From: Lasiosphaeria ovina
Taxonomy: Eukaryota > Ascomycota > Sordariomycetes > Sordariales > Lasiosphaeriaceae
DNA: 64,000 bases
Assembly (NCBI GenBank): GCA_033439765.1
Contig: JAULSN010000002.1
Coordinates: 3,038,001 to 3,102,000, forward strand
Reading direction: 5' to 3'
Under the pieces are notes generated by a model, which was given only the letters and a program-made list of their open reading frames with translations, ran no database searches and was not told where the DNA came from. Of this stretch, positions 58,801 to 64,000 are shown one piece after another; position 1 is the first letter of the stretch; each line of letters begins with the position of its first letter. The position numbers and the translations under genes were made by a program.

Positions 58801-60473
58801 GCTACTGAGGGCTTCTTTTTATCCTGAGCTGCCTTGTCTACGGCGGCTTTCTCGGGGTACTCTAACTTAGTATGTCCGAGGTTACGGCAATAGAAGTAAC
58901 GACCCTCCTTGATGAATTGGGCGATTTCTTCCTTACTAAGTCGGCTTCTTGACGGTCCGGATCCTTTGGCCGTAGGCTACGTAGTAGGGGTACGCCTTAC
59001 ATTACCGTTACCATTCTTAGCTCCGGAAGGGGCATCCTTCCGACGCTCCTATCCTTGCTTAAGACTTAGGGATATAGCTAAGGCCAAGCGAGCATACTTC
59101 TCGAAATCAATACCAGGGTCTTCGTAAGAGACTACGAGGTTGGTCTAGAGCATAGTAGTTAACTTGCGCTTGAACTCGCGCTTCCACTCAGACTTGGGCT
59201 TCCGGTACTACCTAGCTAGGCGAACGAACTCGTTCTTGAACTTAGGAAAGTCATCTCTAGGTCGAAAGACTAGTTTCTCGTACTTGGATAGGGCTTCGTC
59301 TTCCTCAAATTGGTCGTGGTACTCATTCTATAGGTAACTTAGCAATTCCTCTAAAGTAGTAATCTAGTTGGGGGTGCCCGTTCTCATATAAGGAAGGAGG
59401 TTTAGGGCTACGTCTCTACCTAGTCGTCCCTAGATATAAAAGACTTTGGTCCTATCGGTAACGAAGTAGTCTTTATTTCCCTCTAACTTATTCTCCATTA
59501 GTTAGTACCATATATCAAAGGTTACCTAATCCTTGGACTTATCTACCGAGAAGACCGGGGGGTCGGTCATTTTAGTACTACGATCTATCTTGGATCTGGC
59601 TAAGACCTCCGTTACGTTAGTAAGGGGGGTAACTCCACGGCTAGTAGATCTCTATCTTAGGGGAGCAGGAGGACCTTCCGTAGTACGTAGGTTCGGGAAT
59701 ATATTAATAAGATGGGTCGCGATTACGGCGTTGAGGCTCGTAATTTGCTTACTTAGTTTCTTCTTATCTCCTTGGAGACTTACTACTTACTCCTAGATAT
59801 CTTCTTTCTTATTCATAGTACTAAAGAGTTCATCCTCAAGACGCTTGGCCTAATCGTTAATTAAGGCTGAAAAAAGAGTTATCTTATCGTATATTTATAC
59901 GATAGTACGGTCGAGGTCGATAGCGACCGAATGGAGGTCTATTGCCTGCTGCTTATAGGCGATCATTATGTTGTGGCGTAACTTGAACTCGATGAATATA
60001 CTCTCTGGGTACTTATGGACTAGCTTAGTGAAGTCATTGTAGTCTATCTGGCCTTCGAAAGGGATCTGACCCTCGTTGGCTTCTACAAGAACCTGGAAGG
60101 GAATGACTGGGGCCGTTTTTCCGCTCTAGGGGTTGACGTCTGCTAAGGTCTGTAGTCGGGCCACCAGGTCTTTGACTAGGTCTTCTGTCGTATTGGTAAA
60201 ACGAATATCGGGAAGAAGACCCTTTATTCCTTGGATCCATTCCGATAGGTTCTCTGGTTTAGGTGTTCCTGAACGACTGCCCTGGGGACTTCCTTGGGCA
60301 GTTGCTGTGGCGCAATCGATGCTGATACCGACTGCCGTCGATCTTCGACGTAGCGAGGTGTCAGGTCGACGCTTGTCGCCATCAATGAAGCTCTCTGCGG
60401 CTTCTAGGTCAAACCTAACCTCCTGCTAAGCACGCTCGCGCTCAGGCTTCGACATCGAAGTGCTCTGGGGCAT
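55847..60473 (-). pseudogene. Outer gypsy gag-pol, 5' part (gag, protease, RT, RNase H; disrupted)
   Basis: Gag begins at ATG 60473 (MPQSTSMSKPERERA, then a stop). The capsid region includes GRLGRDVALNLLPYMRTGTP near 59400. The zinc knuckle near 58865-58905 reads YFYCRNLGHTKLEY, so the first and last Cys have become Tyr. The protease has ILIDTG, with DTG at 58534-58542. The RT includes APKPGGGIRFYVDY and FTKIDIRQAFYKIRI, but its active site reads YINN instead of YIDD (codons at 56986-56991). RNase H follows to about 56230. Dozens of TAG/TAA codons break the frame. All lesions that I checked fit CpA/TpG-to-TpA changes or the G-to-A changes linked to RIP. Confidence 0.9.
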
Positions 60474-60624
60474 GATGTCGGTGGTACGTGGCGATCGCGC
60501 CGCGTATTAGTTCTGGGGGGTTCTGGGTTCCTGACGATTCTTCTCGCGTGGTCGCACGCGGTCGTCAATCAAGGGTGGGATATTATTTGGGCCTCCCCAG
60601 GCAAAGGAAAAGAGCTTAGTTAAA

Positions 60625-60868
60625 TGTAAAGGCAGGCACATATAAGAGACGAGGCTGCAAGTAAATAGTGACTAGATTCGTAGATAACTAAGCTAAAGAA
60701 AGGAAAAGGAAAAGAAGAAGCCTGCGTGCCCTGCAGGCTGGCAGTTTTGTGGTGGTGTGCGGGGTCGTGGCCCTAGTCCCGATTGGGAGGAGTGGGGCCT
60801 CGACATCAGGGCTTGCAGCTAGGGCATGGTTGCGGCACCACGGACCTCAGTTCGGCCGTGCCGTGACA
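60625..60868 (-). repeat. 5' LTR of outer gypsy element
   Basis: 244 bp. It differs from the 3' LTR at two transitions, both within 20 bp of the edge that touches the element's interior. Confidence 0.95.
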
Positions 60869-61117
60869 CCATCCATCTCAAGTTTCTCAGCAACCCCGGT
60901 ATTCCCCAGGTATGTACCGTACGAACACGGACACGGCATGTGTTGTTAGACCTTCCCCCCCAGGCTCTATCTAGCTGGCAAGATACTAAGAATTTGGAGG
61001 AAACCAATGCTCTGATTTTCTATTTTCTTTTTTTCTAAATAGACACCCAATCCGCGAAAAACAGTGATCTCGTCTACTAGAAGTAGCTGTGCCGGCCAGC
61101 CAGCGCCTTTCACAACC
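60869..61117. promoter_or_regulatory. Leader between the transposon nest and the EFM4-type gene
   Basis: 249 bp from the end of the outer element to the methyltransferase start codon. It begins with the second CCATC target copy. It contains a GTATGT...CCCCCCCAG pair at 60910-60963 that could be a 54-bp intron in the leader or in a small upstream frame. The TG/CT-rich end precedes ACAACCATGG. Confidence 0.6.
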
Positions 61118-62332
61118 ATGGCCAACAATAACCCAGCGGCTTCTTCCCAACGTCCTGACAAGCCAGCGCATCTGGAGCCGTCAGAGCTGGGGACTAAGCA
61201 ATAGTATGGCCCGTCTTTTCCGTTTCTCGCCTCTCCCTACCTCTTCCCCCCCCCTTGGAACGGGTATATATTAGCCTTTTCCGAGCTTGATTCATGGGTT
61301 GTTACGGCGCAGACAGTTTAAAAGCTTTTGGGACGCGGCGTACAAAAACTAACCTTTTATTCCTTATGTTTTTTTTAACAAAAAAGCTGGGACGAGCTCT
61401 ACACGACGGAGCTGACCAACCACGCCGCCAACCCGGCCGACGAGGGCACCGTGTGGTTTGACGACTCGGACGCCGAAGCCAAGGTGGTGACGTTCCTTGA
61501 CGACGAGGGCGCCGGGCTCGGGCGCGGGCTCGACAAGGACGCTGCCGCCGTGCTGGACCTCGGCTGCGGCAACGGCTCGCTCCTCTTTGCGCTGCGCGAC
61601 GACGGCTGGCGCGGCCGCCTCCTTGGCGTCGACTACAGCCCGCAGAGCGTGGCGCTTGCGCAGCGCGTGGCTGTTGCGCGCCGGCGGGGATCTGGACAGG
61701 AGGACGAGGACGAGGACGAGGACGAGGAAGAAGGAGAGGGTGCCGAATCCGAAGCCGAAGCCGAAGCCGAAGCCGAAGCCGAAGTCGAAGTCGAGTTCTG
61801 CGTGTGGGATGTGCTCAACGGCGCGCTCGACGACGTGCGCGCATCATCACCGCCACCCCCTTCCGCGACAATACCAACGACAGCAGGGACTGAAGGGGGA
61901 AGCCATGATAATGCGACAGCGGCGGCGGCGGGCTGGGATCTCGTCCTGGACAAGGGGACCTTTGACGCCGTCAGCCTGAGCGACGAGCGCGACGCACGGG
62001 GGCGTCGCATCTGCGAGGGCTACGGAGCGCGGGTGCTGTCGCTGCTCCGGACGGGGGGCATGTTTGTGGTGACGAGCTGCAACTGGACCGAGGCGGAGCT
62101 GCGGGAGTGGTTTGAGCCGGCGCCGGCAACGACGACTGTCACAGCGGCTGCCGCCGACGCCACAGACAATAAGAACAGCAACAACGACGACGACGAGACG
62201 GCGTCGTCGTCGTTCGTGCTGCGGCAGGTGGGCCGGATCGAATACCCCAGCTTCAGCTTCGGGGGCGTCAAGGGGCAGACGATTAGTACGCTGTGTTTCG
62301 AGAAGGTAGCAGTGGCAGCCCCGCCATCATGA
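61118..62332 (+). CDS. EFM4: eEF1A lysine methyltransferase, EFM4/METTL10-like
   Basis: This is a class I S-adenosylmethionine-dependent methyltransferase. Yeast Efm4 and human METTL10 (EEF1AKMT2) methylate a lysine of translation elongation factor eEF1A in the cytosol. Two exons (61118-61203 and 61387-62332) give 343 residues. The join yields ELGTKQYWDELYTTEL, followed by DEGTVWFDD, both typical of the family. SAM motif I is VLDLGCGNGSLL at about residues 84-95. LVLDKGTFDAVSLSDE and VVTSCNWTEAELREWF are the post-II and SCNWT landmarks. An acidic Glu/Asp/Ala tract at about residues 134-166, the stretch at 61855-61930 and an Asn/Asp/Ala run near 62145-62210 are low-complexity insertions not expected in the compact family fold. 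The ATG at 61118 has a good context (ACAACCATGG). The large transposon nest ends 249 bp upstream. Confidence 0.92.
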
Positions 62333-62869
62333 TATATGCCTATAAATGCAACATCAAATGCTAAAACCAACAATGCCATGTCCTCTTGTCTCTCCTCGGG
62401 GAAAAACCCCTTCACCCTCGCTCAGGAGAAAAAGAAAGGGAAGCAACCCTTCACCCTGACAAGTTAAACGAAACAGGGGGTATAAAGAGACACTCACGCA
62501 TGGCAATGGATTGTTCGGCATAGTAAAACCTGCCAAGTTGCTGCAAATTGCCATCAGAAACAAACGACACATACCATTACAGCTACTAACCCGAACATCG
62601 CTACTCGCCTACCTACGAGGGTTTAAAAAGTATGTGCTCCAGCCCTCTCCCTCTCTACACTACCCTAACACCCGCTGGTCGGGAATCTCGTCCTTGGTGA
62701 TCTCTGCATAGAAGAAGCAATGTCTAGCCGCGCAGTGACGAATACCGCGGCGGCGGTGAACTAGGAAACAGTGACTGGGAGATGGGATGAGAAAAAAGCT
62801 ATTGGATTGATGATTCGATGCAAGGCCGGGACAGGAATGAGAATTGCTTCATTAAAGGTCTCTCTTCTT
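62333..62869. other. Convergent 3' flanks of the EFM4-like and PP2A-A genes
   Basis: 537 bp between facing stop codons; nothing recognisable beyond probable 3' untranslated sequence. Confidence 0.6.
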
Positions 62870-64000
62870 CTATGGTGACGTGTTCATAGGCTCTCCACCA
62901 CTCACAGCCAGGCCGGCTGCCGCCGCGGCCGCCGTAGTCGCAAAGTACCGCACATCCACGTCATCATCCTTTTGGAGCTTGTCTAGGCTGAACATGATGC
63001 GCTCGTCAATCAACTGCTGGCCTCTTGGTGACGCGGTGAAAGGGGTCTTGGCCTGCTCAAGAGCGTAGATGGTGCCTTGCTCGGGAAGGCGGCGCAGCAC
63101 TCCGATCAGGACAGCATATGTTTTCGCCACGTTGAAGCGAATGTTGGGAATTTCATCGCTGGTCAACTTCTCCAACATAGGGAGAATAGACTTGGCGATG
63201 ACATCCATGGTAACGACGCTAGCCAACGTCTGGGATGCGGGGGTTAGCATCAGTCCAGGCACATAAAGCGAATCAGAGGAGCACCTACCGAGATAGCAAA
63301 GCAGGTTGTCATCCTGTAGAGATAATTTGGGTGACCTCCCATGGCCATGACCTTTGGAATAATAGCCTCGCTGGCCCACTCGACGCCAAAGACCTCGGTG
63401 AGCTTCTTGAGGTTGTGAGTTGCCGCCTCGCGGATCGAAAAGACAGTGTCGCCAAGCCATCCCATACACAGCTGGCTGAGTTTCTCATCGAAGAACTTGA
63501 CACCCAACTGGCTAGCCAGCAAGGGCATGTACTCGATAATAGCGAGCCGTACCCGCCACTGCTTATCCTCCGCGAGCTGCACAATGGCCGGGAGAAGGGA
63601 CTGAGAGAGGAGGTCGATGCCGATAACTTGGTTTACCAGCTCCAATTTAGAGATGATATGAAGGCGGACCTCGGGGAACTCGTCTTTAAGCATCTGCAGA
63701 AACATGGGCAGGAGGTGGTCGATCGTCCTATCAAGATTGTTAGCAACCGGCTCGGGAACCACTAACGGCTGTACAAAAGGGAATACGCACTCTTGCTTGC
63801 CCAGAATCGGAGCTAGGCCACTAATTTGCGTTCCTAGGGCGGCTCTGACGTGCTGGGACGTGTCCGAGACCAGGTCCTCGATGCTACCCATAATCTCATT
63901 AAGGAGCGTCGTCCGATCAACCAAAGCACAGAACCCAGGAATCTGGCCCGCGATAGCTGTCCGCACTTCCGCCTCGTTGTCCTTGAGCAGTTTTACGAAC
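62870..64000 (-). CDS. TPD3: PP2A scaffold subunit A (PR65/TPD3), C-terminal part, cut by window end
   Basis: This is the HEAT-repeat scaffold of protein phosphatase 2A. It holds the catalytic C subunit and a regulatory B subunit, in cytosol and nucleus. Visible exons are 64000-63791, 63727-63289 and 63229-62870, 335 residues in all; the N-terminal part lies beyond the window. HEAT repeats follow one another with the usual motifs: [74 protein letters not shown] and [16 protein letters not shown]. Introns are GTGCGT...GATAG and GTAGGT...CCCAG, both in frame. The extreme C-terminus has an Ala-rich stretch ([18 protein letters not shown]) that looks like a lineage-specific tail. The gene converges on the EFM4-like gene. 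Confidence 0.95.

Larger units (their letters stand above)
39277..60868 (-). mobile_element. Outer Ty3/gypsy chromovirus, split by a nested element
   Basis: The element has 244-bp LTRs at 39277-39520 and 60625-60868 that begin TGT and end ACA, and a 5-bp target duplication CCATC at 39272-39276 and 60869-60873. Read on the minus strand, its order is gag, protease, reverse transcriptase, RNase H, integrase and chromodomain, so it is a chromovirus. The inner element interrupts it at AATGT (40998-41002 and 55842-55846). Without the insertion and one duplicated site it would be about 6.75 kb. Many in-frame TAG/TAA codons and missense G-to-A changes mark it as inactive, most likely through RIP. Confidence 0.95.

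Noticed and set aside
1..64000. CRISPR arrays, bacterial operons or phage
   Set aside because: The window has spliced eukaryotic genes throughout, and no regularly spaced direct repeats of the CRISPR type were seen.

Overview
ORGANISM. The window looks like nuclear DNA of a filamentous ascomycete (Pezizomycotina, most likely Sordariomycetes; I cannot name the genus). Genes carry short introns of about 55-185 bp with GTAAGT/GTATGT-type donors and CTAAC-like branch sites. Intergenic DNA is rich in TACCTTACCT motifs and microsatellites. Transposon reading frames are broken almost only by TAG/TAA where CAG, CAA or TGG is expected, which is the signature of repeat-induced point mutation (RIP). LAYOUT. 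1-6789 has no recognisable gene. 6790-12272 (-) is a DUSP-type ubiquitin-specific protease (UBP12/USP15 family). 14693-18133 (-) is an insulin-degrading-enzyme/Ste23-type M16 metalloprotease. 18134-25728 is a 7.6 kb stretch without a recognisable gene. 25729-26734 (-) is an Mpp6-type exosome cofactor with an added CCHC zinc knuckle. It is divergent from 27377-28157 (+), the NDUFS6-type subunit of respiratory complex I. 28910-29644 (-) is a small, six-cysteine, glycosylation-rich secreted protein. 29645-35487 is a second gene-poor stretch. 35488-38483 (+) is a 976-residue Gln-rich protein with a conserved C-terminal domain of unknown function. 61118-62332 (+) is an EFM4/METTL10-type eEF1A lysine methyltransferase. 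62870-64000 (-) is the C-terminal part of the PP2A scaffold subunit A (TPD3/PR65), cut by the window end. TRANSPOSON NEST. 39277-60868 is a three-level nest. An outer Ty3/gypsy chromovirus (- strand, 244-bp LTRs, TSD CCATC) is split by an inner Ty3/gypsy chromovirus (+ strand, 41003-55841, 269-bp LTRs, TSD AATGT). The inner element is itself split by a Ty1/copia element (+ strand, 46315-52878, 778-bp LTRs, TSD TATTC). All three boundaries, TSDs and reading frames can be read directly. HOW IT FITS TOGETHER. The host genes are unrelated housekeeping functions (ubiquitin removal, peptide proteolysis, RNA decay, respiration, translation-factor methylation, phosphatase scaffold) and do not form a pathway cluster. 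The nest lies 249 bp upstream of the methyltransferase start codon and may have displaced its promoter. The most unusual signals are in the copia element. It has two LTRs with no visible difference around a gag-pol with ten in-frame stops, an apparent half-tRNA initiator-Met primer site, a row of AT-rich hairpins with compensating stems before the 3' LTR, and two mutually exclusive hairpins in each LTR.
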